A stretch of DNA of 64,000 bases, from the NCBI GenBank assembly GCA_029267335.1, contig JAJUJC010000001.1, forward strand, positions 186,001-250,000, read 5' to 3'. The stretch comes from Intestinibacillus massiliensis. Lineage in GTDB: Bacteria; Bacillota; Clostridia; Oscillospirales; Butyricicoccaceae. Under the pieces are notes generated by a model that was given only the letters and a program-made list of their open reading frames with translations, ran no database searches and was not told the DNA's origin. The position numbers and the translations under genes were made by a program. Below, piece after piece: positions 24,539 through 33,259 of the stretch (position 1 is the first letter of the stretch; every line of letters starts with the position of its first letter).

Positions 24539-25390
24539 ATGAACGAAGATAAATTGCAGGCAATCATTGAAAAGGTCGTCGCACAGTTGACCGCAAACGA
24601 AAGCGCTCTCTCCCCTGTCGTTGAGACGGAAAGCGTGCCCGATCTGTCCGCCGTCGATTACCGCAAGATTAACGATACGCCCAATCCCGCAAACGCGGAG
24701 GAATTTCTGCGTATCCGTCAAAAGACTGCGGCACGTCTGGGCGTGTGGCGTGCCGGTCCGCGCTATCGCACGAGCACCTATCTGCGTTTTCGCGCGGATC
24801 ACGCGGCGGCGATGGATGCGGTCTTTACCGATGTGCCCGAAGAACTGCTGCATGAAATGGGTTTGTTTTCCGTGTCGACAAAGTGCGATTCCAAAAACAC
24901 ATATCTGACACGTCCCGATCTCGGACGGCAGTTTTCCGACGAAACCATTGCGCTGCTGCGGCAGAAGTGCGCAGCGCATCCTGATGTGCAGTTGATCGTG
25001 TCCGACGGTCTGTCGAGCACCTCGATCGATGCAAACCTGCGTGATGTTCTGCCTGCGATCAAGCAGGGGTTGGAACTTGAGCATATTTCGTGCGGTACGC
25101 CGTTTTTCATCAAATACGGTCGTGTCGGCGCGATGGATGCGGTCACAGAGGCTTTGGGCGCGAAGGTCACCGTTATTCTGATCGGCGAGCGTCCCGGTCT
25201 GGCCTCGGGCGAATCCATGAGCGCCTATATCACCTACGGTGGTTATGTCGGTATCCCGGAAGCAAACCGTACGGTGGTTTCCAATATCCATCGCGGCGGC
25301 ACCTCCGCGGGCGAAGCAGGCGCATTCATTGCAGAGCTTTGCGGCAGAATGCTGCGCCAAAAGGCGTCTGGACTCAATCTTAAGGACTAA
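24539..25390 (+). CDS. eutC: Ethanolamine ammonia-lyase small subunit
   Basis: 283 residues from ATG 24539 with a strong AAAGGAGGT. EutC signatures are visible: RIRQKTAARLGVWRAGPRY, YLTRPDLGRQFSDE, LIVSDGLSSTSIDAN, IGERPGLASGESMSAYITYGG and GGTSAGEAGAFI. It supplies part of the B12-binding interface of the lyase. It is the last gene of the eut transcript, and a strong terminator follows. No shell (BMC), aldehyde or alcohol dehydrogenase genes of the eut type are adjacent. Confidence 0.94.
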   Translation: MNEDKLQAIIEKVVAQLTANESALSPVVETESVPDLSAVDYRKINDTPNPANAEEFLRIRQKTAARLGVWRAGPRYRTSTYLRFRADHAAAMDAVFTDVPEELLHEMGLFSVSTKCDSKNTYLTRPDLGRQFSDETIALLRQKCAAHPDVQLIVSDGLSSTSIDANLRDVLPAIKQGLELEHISCGTPFFIKYGRVGAMDAVTEALGAKVTVILIGERPGLASGESMSAYITYGGYVGIPEANRTVVSNIHRGGTSAGEAGAFIAELCGRMLRQKASGLNLKD

Positions 25391-25442
25391 AAGTCCGCAG
25401 CGCATCCCCCCGGCTCCAATAGGTTTTATACCGCACAAAAAT

Positions 25443-25489
25443 GCCCCAGAACAGACAATTTTCATCTGTTCTGGGGCTATTTTTATTTT
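25443..25489. terminator. Bidirectional terminator between eutC and the SDR gene
   Basis: A 13-bp perfect stem GCCCCAGAACAGA / TCTGTTCTGGGGC. Downstream is TATTTTTATTTT on the plus strand and ATTTTTGTG on the minus strand, so it serves the two convergent genes. Confidence 0.9.
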
Positions 25490-26243
25490 ATTGAACAGGT
25501 TGTCCGGTATGTATATTGAGTCCGCCAGACACTTCCAAATTGATTCCGTTGCAGGAGGTTGATTCATCACTGCTCAGGAAATACATTGCCTTAGCCACCT
25601 CATCCGGTGTGCAAATTCTGCCAAGCGGATTCGCCTTCTGAAACAGCTCCACCACTTCGGGCGGATTTGCAAGAAACATCGGCGTTGCGCATGCAGCCGG
25701 ACAAACGTTGTTTACACGAATGTTGTATTTACCGTAATCGAGCGCCATCGCGCGCACCAGATTGACGACCGCGCCCTTTGCCGCATTATATGCCGCCATG
25801 TTATAGTCTCCGCACATGCCCGAAACCGAAGCGGTATTTACAATCGTGCCACCGCCGTTTTCAATCATATACGGCACAAAATACTTGCTCGTCAAATAGA
25901 TTGCCTTGACGTCAACGTCGAATACGCGGTTCCAATCCTCCTCCTTAGTCTCGTGCAACTCACCGCCAACCCAGATACCTGCATTATTGAGGATACTGTC
26001 GATGCCGCCCACGTTTTTCATCACAAAGGCATGCAGGTTTTTGACATCTTCATCCTTTGCAACATTGCAGGCATAGAAAAAGAACTTGTCTTTATAGCCC
26101 TGCTGCTCCATCTGTTCCAACAGCGATTTGCCGCGCTCCTGCGCCAAATCAGCACCTACCACAGTCCAGCCGCGCGCCAGAAAAAGCTTCACCGCGCTGA
26201 GACCCATACCTGAAGTAGCACCTGAAATTAATACACGTTTCAT
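25488..26243 (-). CDS. Short-chain dehydrogenase/reductase (classical SDR)
   Basis: 251 residues. The Rossmann cofactor motif GATSGMG is at 8-14, NNAG at 86-89, catalytic Ser near 139-141 (TASVSG), and Y152-x3-K156 (YNAAK). The C-terminal PLGRICTPDEVAKAMYFLSSDES and GINLEVSGGL blocks are typical of FabG-like and sugar/polyol dehydrogenases. ATG 26243 follows GGAGG. It is the last gene of the ABC importer operon, so it probably performs the first oxidation or reduction of the imported compound. The substrate is not predictable. Confidence 0.85.
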   Translation of the reverse strand: MKRVLISGATSGMGLSAVKLFLARGWTVVGADLAQERGKSLLEQMEQQGYKDKFFFYACNVAKDEDVKNLHAFVMKNVGGIDSILNNAGIWVGGELHETKEEDWNRVFDVDVKAIYLTSKYFVPYMIENGGGTIVNTASVSGMCGDYNMAAYNAAKGAVVNLVRAMALDYGKYNIRVNNVCPAACATPMFLANPPEVVELFQKANPLGRICTPDEVAKAMYFLSSDESTSCNGINLEVSGGLNIHTGQPVQ

Positions 26244-26317
26244 TGATTGTTGCCTCCATATGTGTTGTGATGTGTATTTGCATTTCCGCATTTCGCGCAA
26301 ACGTCTTGATGATGTCG

Positions 26318-27277
26318 TTATTTAATCGCCATGTGACGATCCTTGCGGTCGACGGTAAAGTAGACTGCTGCGATCATCAGAATGCCGAATACAATGTCCT
26401 GATAGTACGAGGTGCAGCCAACCATGTTGAGTCCGTTTAGGAGCATGGTATAGATCAGGCAGCCGATTAGGGTCTGCACCAGACCGCCCTTGCCGCCTGT
26501 CAGCGCAGTGCCGCCCAATACCACGGCTGCGGTGACCGCCATATTCATCGTCTGTCCAATGGTCGGTAGACCGGAACGCAGCTTCGCGGCGAGCACGATT
26601 CCGCCTAGTGCAGCGCACAGACCGCACACCATGAACAGGAGCATCTTGGTGCGATTAACGTTTACACCCGCGATTTTTGCCGCACGTTCGTTGACACCGG
26701 TCGCAAAGCAATTCTTACCGAACGCAGTACGTGTCTGGACGATGTAAAAGAGCACGAGCACGACCAAGGTTAGTACAAACGGCATTGAGAAAATGCCAAG
26801 CTCCACGCGCGCCCAGTTAATCATATTCCAGTTGTCCTTCTGAATTTGAATGGGACTGGAACCCGAAATGACATATGCGATGCTCTGCCAAATACCCATA
26901 GACCCTAATGTCGCAATGAAAGACGGTATTTTAAGATAAACGACGAGCACGCCATTGAAAAGCCCTGCCAGAATGCCCATCACGATGGCCACCAGATAAG
27001 AAGCCGCACCCATCGTGGGCAGCAAAACGGCCACAATGACCGTAGCAGTCGAGCAAATCGCGCCTATCGAGAGGTCAATCGAACCAACGAGCAGCACAAA
27101 CGTGACACCGATACCCATGACGAGATATGGAACAATATCGCTGAACAAATTGCGCATATTATATGCACTGATAAAACTTGTGTTCGCCGCGGTAAAAACA
27201 ACGAATAGCAAAACCGCAGCAATCATGCGCACCAATGTGCTTGCATGACGTCCCTGCAGAATATTTTTAACTTTCAT
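26318..27277 (-). CDS. Ribose-type (CUT2) ABC transporter permease, second copy
   Basis: 319 residues, about eight to ten transmembrane helices, RbsC/BPD_transp_2 family. The conserved motifs GSIDLSIGAICSTATV, LGSMGIWQSIAYVISG and TALTGGKGGLVQTLIGCLIYTMLLNGL are visible. It differs clearly from the other permease of the operon (28846-29871), so the two may form a heterodimeric channel. AAGGAGG precedes the ATG. Confidence 0.87.
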   Translation of the reverse strand: MKVKNILQGRHASTLVRMIAAVLLFVVFTAANTSFISAYNMRNLFSDIVPYLVMGIGVTFVLLVGSIDLSIGAICSTATVIVAVLLPTMGAASYLVAIVMGILAGLFNGVLVVYLKIPSFIATLGSMGIWQSIAYVISGSSPIQIQKDNWNMINWARVELGIFSMPFVLTLVVLVLFYIVQTRTAFGKNCFATGVNERAAKIAGVNVNRTKMLLFMVCGLCAALGGIVLAAKLRSGLPTIGQTMNMAVTAAVVLGGTALTGGKGGLVQTLIGCLIYTMLLNGLNMVGCTSYYQDIVFGILMIAAVYFTVDRKDRHMAIK

Positions 27278-27295
27278 GTAAGAAGCCTCCTTTCA

Positions 27296-28834
27296 TTACA
27301 TCATGCCTTTTACAATATCTACCTGTTCAGGCTTATGCCCCACTTGACAAATAAACTCCTTGGTCACAAGTCCGTCCTTCATGGTCAAAATACGGTTGCT
27401 CAAGCCGATGCATTCATCCAGCGTATCGCCCAACACAATGACCGCGATCCCCTGCTCTGTCGCATCACGAATCAGCGAGTAGATCTCTTCCTTTGCGCCA
27501 ACATCCACGCCGCGCGTCGGATGATTGAGAATGAGCACCTTCGCTCCCGCGCAAAGCGCACGCGCGAACACAACCTTCTGCGCATTGCCGCCGCTCAGAC
27601 TGTTCATATCCGAATCCATCCCGGAGCAGCGAATTTTCATCTCCTTGATCCAGTGATCTGTCACTTCACGCTGTTTCTTCTCTGAAATCAATGCGCCCTT
27701 CCGGAAAGCCTTGGGGTTGGAGATGGAGATATTTTCGTAGATACTCAGACTGCCGAGTTGCCCCTCTTCACGGCGCTCCTTCGGGATGGATACAATGCCG
27801 GCGCTCACCGCTTGACTTACCTGACCGAATCGTACCGGCTTGCCTTCCAGAACGATTTCGCCGGTCGTGTGCCCTTCCAGACCTGCAAGCACATCGCAAA
27901 GCTCCTCCTTGCCTGCGCCTACTACGCCGCAAATACCGAGCACCTCAGACTTATGCAGGCAAAATGAAACATTTTTGAAATAGCCGTACAGACCGAGATT
28001 GCGCACCTCCAGAACCGCATCATTTTCCGGTGCGCATTGACGATTCTCTTTATAATACTCCTTTGAGGTCGTCTTACCCACCATTCTTTCGTACAGCAGC
28101 TCTTCACTCAGCTCCTCATGTGTAAACTGACCAACGCCGCGTCCGTCCTTGAAGATGTAAACACGGTCTGAAATATTGATGATCTCATCCAGTCTATGAG
28201 ATACAAATACGACAGCATGTCCCTGTGCAGTCAGCTTACGGATTTCCTGAAACAGCTTCTGGATCTCCTGTGCGCTGAGAACAGAGGTCGGCTCGTCTAG
28301 CAAAATCACCGATTTTCGGCTAGGGTCACCCGAGGTCGCACGCGAGATCACCTTGGAGATCTCGATCATCTGACGAGTTGCGAAGTCGTAATCATTGACC
28401 TTCTTGGAGGGCTTGATGCCTTGTATATCATGCTCTGCAAATACCTTTTCCGTATCATGGTACATTTTTTTCCAGTTCATAATGGGGCCGATGCGATAAT
28501 TCTTTTCCTGTCCAAAAAAGATATTTTGTCCGACGGTCAAATTACCGACGAGCGCCTGCTCCTGAAATACCATACCCACACCGGCGTCATTTGCTTCACG
28601 CGGAGATTTCGGCTCGTAGGGCTTTCCATGCATTTCCATGGTGCCATCGGTTTGCCGCTGCACACCCATGATAATCTTCAGCAGGGTCGACTTGCCTGCG
28701 CCGTTTTCACCCACAAGGCCGATCACTTCACCTTCGCAGATCTCCATATCAATTCCCTGCAAAGCGAGTGTGGAGGGAAAGCGCATTTCTATATTTTGTG
28801 CTTTAAAAAGCAGCTTCTTGTCACTCAATGTCAT
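27296..28834 (-). CDS. Ribose-type (CUT2) ABC transporter ATPase, RbsA family
   Basis: 512 residues with two ABC domains. The N-terminal half has Walker A GENGAGKST and Walker B VILLDEPTS. The C-terminal half has the degenerate P-loop GVVGAGKEE, signature LSGGNAQKV and ILNHPTRGVD, the usual asymmetry of RbsA/MglA proteins. It energises import of a sugar or sugar-like compound. It sits between the two permease genes. Confidence 0.9.
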   Translation of the reverse strand: MTLSDKKLLFKAQNIEMRFPSTLALQGIDMEICEGEVIGLVGENGAGKSTLLKIIMGVQRQTDGTMEMHGKPYEPKSPREANDAGVGMVFQEQALVGNLTVGQNIFFGQEKNYRIGPIMNWKKMYHDTEKVFAEHDIQGIKPSKKVNDYDFATRQMIEISKVISRATSGDPSRKSVILLDEPTSVLSAQEIQKLFQEIRKLTAQGHAVVFVSHRLDEIINISDRVYIFKDGRGVGQFTHEELSEELLYERMVGKTTSKEYYKENRQCAPENDAVLEVRNLGLYGYFKNVSFCLHKSEVLGICGVVGAGKEELCDVLAGLEGHTTGEIVLEGKPVRFGQVSQAVSAGIVSIPKERREEGQLGSLSIYENISISNPKAFRKGALISEKKQREVTDHWIKEMKIRCSGMDSDMNSLSGGNAQKVVFARALCAGAKVLILNHPTRGVDVGAKEEIYSLIRDATEQGIAVIVLGDTLDECIGLSNRILTMKDGLVTKEFICQVGHKPEQVDIVKGMM

Positions 28835-28845
28835 TCACCTTTCCT

Positions 28846-29871
28846 TTACTGATTAATAACAGAGCGACCGTGCTTTGCAGACAGCGCAACCGCTAGAACA
28901 ATGATAAGACTCTGAATACCGGTCTGAATATCCGAGGAAACGCCCATGAGAACCAAACCATTCGTCAGCGAAGTGGCAATCAAAACACCAAGCAATGTAT
29001 TTAGAACGCCGCCTTTGCCGCCGGCGAGCGAGGTGCCGCCCAGTACGACCGCAGTCATGGCCGGGAAGAGATTGCCGCGTCCGATCAGTACCGTGCCCAT
29101 ACCCAGACGAGCCGCACCCAGTACGCCTGCCAGACCGATGAATGCGCCCGACCATGCAAACGCAATCAGCTTAACCGCACGGATGTTGATGCCGGTCATG
29201 CGCGGAATTTCTTCGCTGTTGCCGATTGCAAATAGATACCGGCCGAACGCTGTATATTCCTGTACGATGTACGCGAGAATAAATAATCCAAAGCTGATCC
29301 ATGCCATAATGGGCAATCCCATGACCGATTTCAGTGCGAGGCTGCGGAAGCCATCATCGGTGATCGTCGGCGGGATCGCCTTTGTGACGGCCGTTGCAAG
29401 TCCCATGGCAATACCCGACATGCCGAAGCTCACCATGAAGGATGGGATCTTGGCGTATTCATACACCAGACCGACGATGAGTCCGCACAGCGCGCCGATC
29501 GCGACCGAGAGCAGAACACCCCAAATGCCAAAGTGGTTGCTGTTCATATTGTTAGTCACCAACATGCTGACGACCGCACCGGTCAGCGCCATAACGCCAT
29601 CTACCGACAGGTCGATGCTTCCGAGTAAAATAACGAAGGTGATGCCAAGCGTGATACACATCGGCACTGCTGTCTGACCCAAAATCGTAATTACGTTTCC
29701 CATTGTGCCAAAATTGGGATTTAAAATTGAAAATACAATAAACAGAGCGATTAAAACGCCGATCGGAGCAAGCTGAATGAGCTTATCCTTTTTGTTCTGC
29801 CGTGCGATCTTATCGGTGAATTCGGCTGCGATGGTTTGGCTGCTATTTGTCTGACTTACCAAAATTTTCAA
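28846..29871 (-). CDS. Ribose-type (CUT2) ABC transporter permease, first copy
   Basis: 341 residues of the RbsC family. About 30 polar N-terminal residues precede the first helix (LIQLAPIGVLIALFIVFSILNP). Conserved blocks are GITFVILLGSIDLSVDGVMALTGA, MSGIAMGLATAVT and GGTSLAGGKGGVLNTLLGVLIATSL. It lies directly downstream of the binding-protein gene. Confidence 0.87.
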   Translation of the reverse strand: MKILVSQTNSSQTIAAEFTDKIARQNKKDKLIQLAPIGVLIALFIVFSILNPNFGTMGNVITILGQTAVPMCITLGITFVILLGSIDLSVDGVMALTGAVVSMLVTNNMNSNHFGIWGVLLSVAIGALCGLIVGLVYEYAKIPSFMVSFGMSGIAMGLATAVTKAIPPTITDDGFRSLALKSVMGLPIMAWISFGLFILAYIVQEYTAFGRYLFAIGNSEEIPRMTGINIRAVKLIAFAWSGAFIGLAGVLGAARLGMGTVLIGRGNLFPAMTAVVLGGTSLAGGKGGVLNTLLGVLIATSLTNGLVLMGVSSDIQTGIQSLIIVLAVALSAKHGRSVINQ

Positions 29872-29950
29872 CTCCTGTCAAGTAATCGCATAGGTTAAGG
29901 TAAGCAAAAGGCACCGAGCTTTGTTTTTCGGCGCCTTTTGCATTGCTGCC

Positions 29951-31039
29951 TTATTTCCCGATTTCAATCGGCTTTACAAATCCGCCAAAGTCTTCGTTGT
30001 AATCAATCGTGGGCTTGCTGTCAACGTAATTCTTGATGAAATCATCAATGTTGTCACGCGAAACCGTAATGCCCTTAGTGTAGTAAGCGCGCTTGGTCTG
30101 ATCACAGGTCGTGGGGTCAAGTTTGCCGGTGTATGCATGATAAGCAGTCGCGACGCCGTATGCGCCCTGTGCCCACGGGTTTGCGTAGCAAGTCGCCAGC
30201 ATATCACCATTCTTGATGGAAGTAATCGCATCCGGGATGCCGTCAAAGCCAGTGATGAAGATGTCCTGCGGAGTTTTGCCCTTCGCCTTCAGACCTTCGA
30301 TTGCGGCCAGACCGAGGGTATCGTTTGCACAGAGGATACCGTTAAGTTCTGGGAACTGCGTCAGCCAGGTACCGACCAGATTCAGACCGACCTGCGGATC
30401 CCAGTTGCACGGCTGTGTGTCGAGTAGCTTGACGTTGGGATACTCTTCCAGAGCCTTTTTGAAGCCCTCAACACGTTCGTCAGAAGCGTCATTTGCAACT
30501 GCGCCGGCCATGATAACGACATTACCTGTCTTGTTTGGCAGCGTTTCAAACATTGCCTTCGCCGCTTCATAGGCGCCGGTTACATTATCGAGCGTCTGAT
30601 GTGCAACATAGTACTTGTAGTCCTGCGGATAAACACCTTCAGCCATCGTCCATGTCGAGGTCCAGTAAACACCTGCATCCTCACACAGTTGCGCGATCTC
30701 CGCGTTGATCGTTGCAGACTGCGGATCAACATACAGGACACAATCCTTGCCGCCGCGTGCCAGGAACGACTTGATGTCATTTACCTGCTTCTGCTCGTCA
30801 CTCTTATGCTCCATAACAACGACTTCCGTGCCAGGGTTTGCTGCGCTGAATTCCTTGATCGAATCGACAAGTTCGACATAGTACGGGTTTTCCAAGCCGC
30901 GCACCGAAAGACCAATGAGTACTTTTTTCACTCCTGCAGCCTGACCATCCGCCGTGCTCCCGGAACCACCGCTTCCGCATCCAGCCATTGCTGTGACAAG
31001 CATCGCAACTGTGATAAGCATCGCCATGAACTTTTTCAT
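29951..31039 (-). CDS. Sugar-type periplasmic-binding lipoprotein (RbsB-like)
   Basis: 362 residues from ATG 31039 (AGGAG upstream). The signal peptide has lipobox VTAMAGC followed by a Gly/Ser linker, so it is a surface lipoprotein. The Peripla_BP_4 fold is indicated by IGLSVRGLENPYYVELVDSIKE, EVVVMEHKSDEQKQVNDIKSF, GKDCVLYVDPQSA, GILCANDTLGLAAIEGLKAKG and FITGFDGIPDAITSI. It is the first gene of the importer operon and carries the shared operator/promoter upstream. The ligand is unknown. Confidence 0.9.
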   Translation of the reverse strand: MKKFMAMLITVAMLVTAMAGCGSGGSGSTADGQAAGVKKVLIGLSVRGLENPYYVELVDSIKEFSAANPGTEVVVMEHKSDEQKQVNDIKSFLARGGKDCVLYVDPQSATINAEIAQLCEDAGVYWTSTWTMAEGVYPQDYKYYVAHQTLDNVTGAYEAAKAMFETLPNKTGNVVIMAGAVANDASDERVEGFKKALEEYPNVKLLDTQPCNWDPQVGLNLVGTWLTQFPELNGILCANDTLGLAAIEGLKAKGKTPQDIFITGFDGIPDAITSIKNGDMLATCYANPWAQGAYGVATAYHAYTGKLDPTTCDQTKRAYYTKGITVSRDNIDDFIKNYVDSKPTIDYNEDFGGFVKPIEIGK

Positions 31040-31143
31040 TGTGATTCTCCTCTTCTCGTTGTTTGGATTCAACAGTTTGTCAAATCCCGTATGTACCAGA
31101 TTCAACAAATTCTTTTTAGCACATTGTCCACTATTTGTTTAAT

Positions 31144-31199
31144 CTGTGTACAATAATCTTAGCATGTGGTCTTCTGCTTGTCAATGAATTGTATACTAT
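31144..31199 (-). promoter_or_regulatory. Operator-promoter of the ABC importer operon
   Basis: On the minus strand the order is operator ATAGTATACAAT (31188-31199), 3 bp, TTGACA (-35, 31179-31184), 17 bp, TAAGAT (-10, 31156-31161). A second, weaker operator-like match, half-site ACAAT with TCTGT (31143-31154), lies just downstream of the -10. The operator follows the GntR/FCD consensus TNGTNNACNA. Confidence 0.75.
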
Positions 31200-31302
31200 A
31201 AATAAAAATAAAATTTTATATAAATATTTGTGCAATATATTACGGTAAAAATATCCTCAACTGTATATAGCGCATCTGCATATTCTTGCGCAGAGACAAG
31301 AA

Positions 31303-31363
31303 AAGCCCTCCGGTTGGCTCACGATCAAACAGATTTGATGATAATGAACCAGCCGAAAGGCTT
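31303..31363 (-). terminator. Long-stem terminator after the 4-hydroxybutyrate operon
   Basis: The 17-nt arms AAGCCCTCCGGTTGGCT and AACCAGCCGAAAGGCTT pair almost fully (one mismatch plus G-T pairs) around a 27-nt loop. On the minus strand TTTTCTTGTC follows. It lies 22 nt past the VOC gene. Confidence 0.7.
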
Positions 31364-31384
31364 ATTGTTTCACCGGATTAGCAT

Positions 31385-31804
31385 CTATCGGTGCTCCTCA
31401 TACAACTCGATTCGCTCACCAGACGGACCGCGCAAAAACAGAATGGACAGATCTGCGGGCGGCTCACCAAAGTCAGCTGCAAATCGGGGCCCTTCGGTCT
31501 CAAAAGCCAATCCGTGCGCGTATAACTGCCGATACAGCTCGTCCAAACCGGTGCACGCAATCGCAAAGTGATTGAGCGACTGTTGTGCGGTTTCGGTCGG
31601 TTTTACCGCCGGATCTGTGGACTGCAGTAGCTCTATCTTGAGATCATTTTTTTCGATAACACCGATATATAGCCCGGAATTGGCACGATCATCGGTCACA
31701 AACAAAGTGTGAAAGCCCAGAAAATCGTTATAGAAAGCAATAGACTTTTCCAGATCCTCCGTAAAAACACCCACATGCGCAATGCCTGTAATCTGTGGTT
31801 TCAT
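31385..31804 (-). CDS. VOC (glyoxalase-like) metalloenzyme
   Basis: 139 residues in two beta-alpha-beta-beta-beta halves. It starts GIAHVGVFTEDLEKSIAFYNDFLGF, and the second half has NHFAIACTGLDELYRQLYAHG, with a final FLRGPSGERIELYE. The metal ligand set (His near 9, Glu/His in the second half, late Glu) is that of VOC isomerases, epimerases and lyases such as methylmalonyl-CoA epimerase or glyoxalase I. ATG 31804 has GGGAGG upstream. It is the last gene of the operon; it may be an epimerase or isomerase of the pathway. Confidence 0.75.
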   Translation of the reverse strand: MKPQITGIAHVGVFTEDLEKSIAFYNDFLGFHTLFVTDDRANSGLYIGVIEKNDLKIELLQSTDPAVKPTETAQQSLNHFAIACTGLDELYRQLYAHGLAFETEGPRFAADFGEPPADLSILFLRGPSGERIELYEEHR

Positions 31805-31844
31805 GTGGTTCCTCCCTTTTTCAATCATTCAGATATGCAAATTT

Positions 31845-33188
31845 CTATGCAACGGGTTTTTTCTGCGTGCCGGTCGCAGTGGATGTCGGTCTTGTTTCGT
31901 CGAAGCGGCGCTCATATTCCTGCCACAGCTCTTCACGGAAATCCGGGTGTGCAATCGCAATCAGAGCGCGTGCACGTTCGCGCAGAGACTTGCCGCGCAG
32001 TTGTGCGACGCCGTACTCTGTGACGATATAATTGACGTCGCAACGACTTGTCGTGACCGGACCGCCCAGTTCGAGCGTGGATACGATCTTCGACGCCTTG
32101 CCGTTGCCTGTCGTGGAGGTGATAGCGATGATGGAGCGTCCGCCCTTGGACAGATTTGCGCCACGGACAAAGTCCATCTGACCGCCGATGCCCGAAATCT
32201 GGCGCAGACCGATCGCCTCCGCACATACCTGCCCCTGCAAATCGACCTGTACACAGGAGTTGATGGATACGACATTGTCGTTTTTGGAGATCTCTGCCGG
32301 ATCGTTGGAAATATCGACGGGCAGCATTTCGATAATCGGATTTTGATTGACGAAATCATAGAGTTTGCGCGTACCCATGAGAAATGTCGACACGATGCGA
32401 CCGGTATGGGTCTGCTTGCGCACGCAGTTGATGACGCCGCTGTCGATGAGCGGGATAACGCCGTCCGAGATCATTTCCGTATGCACGCCCAGATCCTTTT
32501 TGTCGCCGAGGAACATGCAGATCGCATCGGGCAGCGAGCCGATACCGAGCTGCAAGCAGTCGCCGTCCTTGACAAGATCCGCGACATATTTGCCGATCTG
32601 CTTTTCCGCATCGGAGATCTCCGCCGGCTTGGATTCCGGCAGCGGCTCCCACGACTGGATAAAGCCGTCGATCTGTGATACATGTACAAACGTCTCACCG
32701 AAGGTCACCGGCATGTTCGGGTTGATCTCCGCGATAACAGTCTTTGCCGAGCGCACCGCCTGATAGCCGTAATCGCAGGACAGCCCCATATTGACATAAC
32801 CGAACTGATCCGGGGGCGAGCAGGTGAATGCAAAAACATCGACGGGCAGCGTATTGTCGCGGATCATGCGCGGGACATCGGAAAAAAACGCGGGTGTGTA
32901 ATCCGCACGGTTCGAGGCGATCGCTTTGCGCGCCTTACCGCCGACAAACAGCGCGTTGTGACGGAAATGGCTCTCCATGCCCGGTTCCAGATATTCGCCG
33001 TTGCCGAGATACACCATATGGGCGACCTCAACGTTGTGAAAGCGCTCGGCAAGACGCGCCATCGTTCTCTGGAACACGATCGGCTCGCCGACCGCGTGTC
33101 CGAACATGACGCGGTTGCCATCCTTGATCTTCATGACTGCCTCTTCCGGCGTCATGGTATGCTCCATGTAATATTTTCTCCAATCCAT
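31845..33188 (-). CDS. abfT: 4-Hydroxybutyrate CoA-transferase (Cat2/AbfT family)
   Basis: 447 residues. It transfers CoA from acetyl-CoA or butyryl-CoA to 4-hydroxybutyrate. Family features are WRKYYMEHTMTPEEAVMKIKDG at the start, GNGEYLEPGMESHFRHNALFVG, LQLGIGSLPDAICMFLGDKKDLGVHTEM (catalytic Glu region TEM) and the C-terminal GGPVTTSRCDVNYIVTEYGVAQLRGKSLRERA. ATG 33188 is supported by AGGAGG and gives the normal family length. The neighbour is 4-hydroxybutyryl-CoA dehydratase, which uses its product. Confidence 0.9.
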   Translation of the reverse strand: MDWRKYYMEHTMTPEEAVMKIKDGNRVMFGHAVGEPIVFQRTMARLAERFHNVEVAHMVYLGNGEYLEPGMESHFRHNALFVGGKARKAIASNRADYTPAFFSDVPRMIRDNTLPVDVFAFTCSPPDQFGYVNMGLSCDYGYQAVRSAKTVIAEINPNMPVTFGETFVHVSQIDGFIQSWEPLPESKPAEISDAEKQIGKYVADLVKDGDCLQLGIGSLPDAICMFLGDKKDLGVHTEMISDGVIPLIDSGVINCVRKQTHTGRIVSTFLMGTRKLYDFVNQNPIIEMLPVDISNDPAEISKNDNVVSINSCVQVDLQGQVCAEAIGLRQISGIGGQMDFVRGANLSKGGRSIIAITSTTGNGKASKIVSTLELGGPVTTSRCDVNYIVTEYGVAQLRGKSLRERARALIAIAHPDFREELWQEYERRFDETRPTSTATGTQKKPVA

Positions 33189-33259
33189 GGTGAACCTCCT
33201 GTTGCACGGATAATAGTAGAAAAGTGTGCGTATTGCACACTTTTCCACTTCTTTTGACG

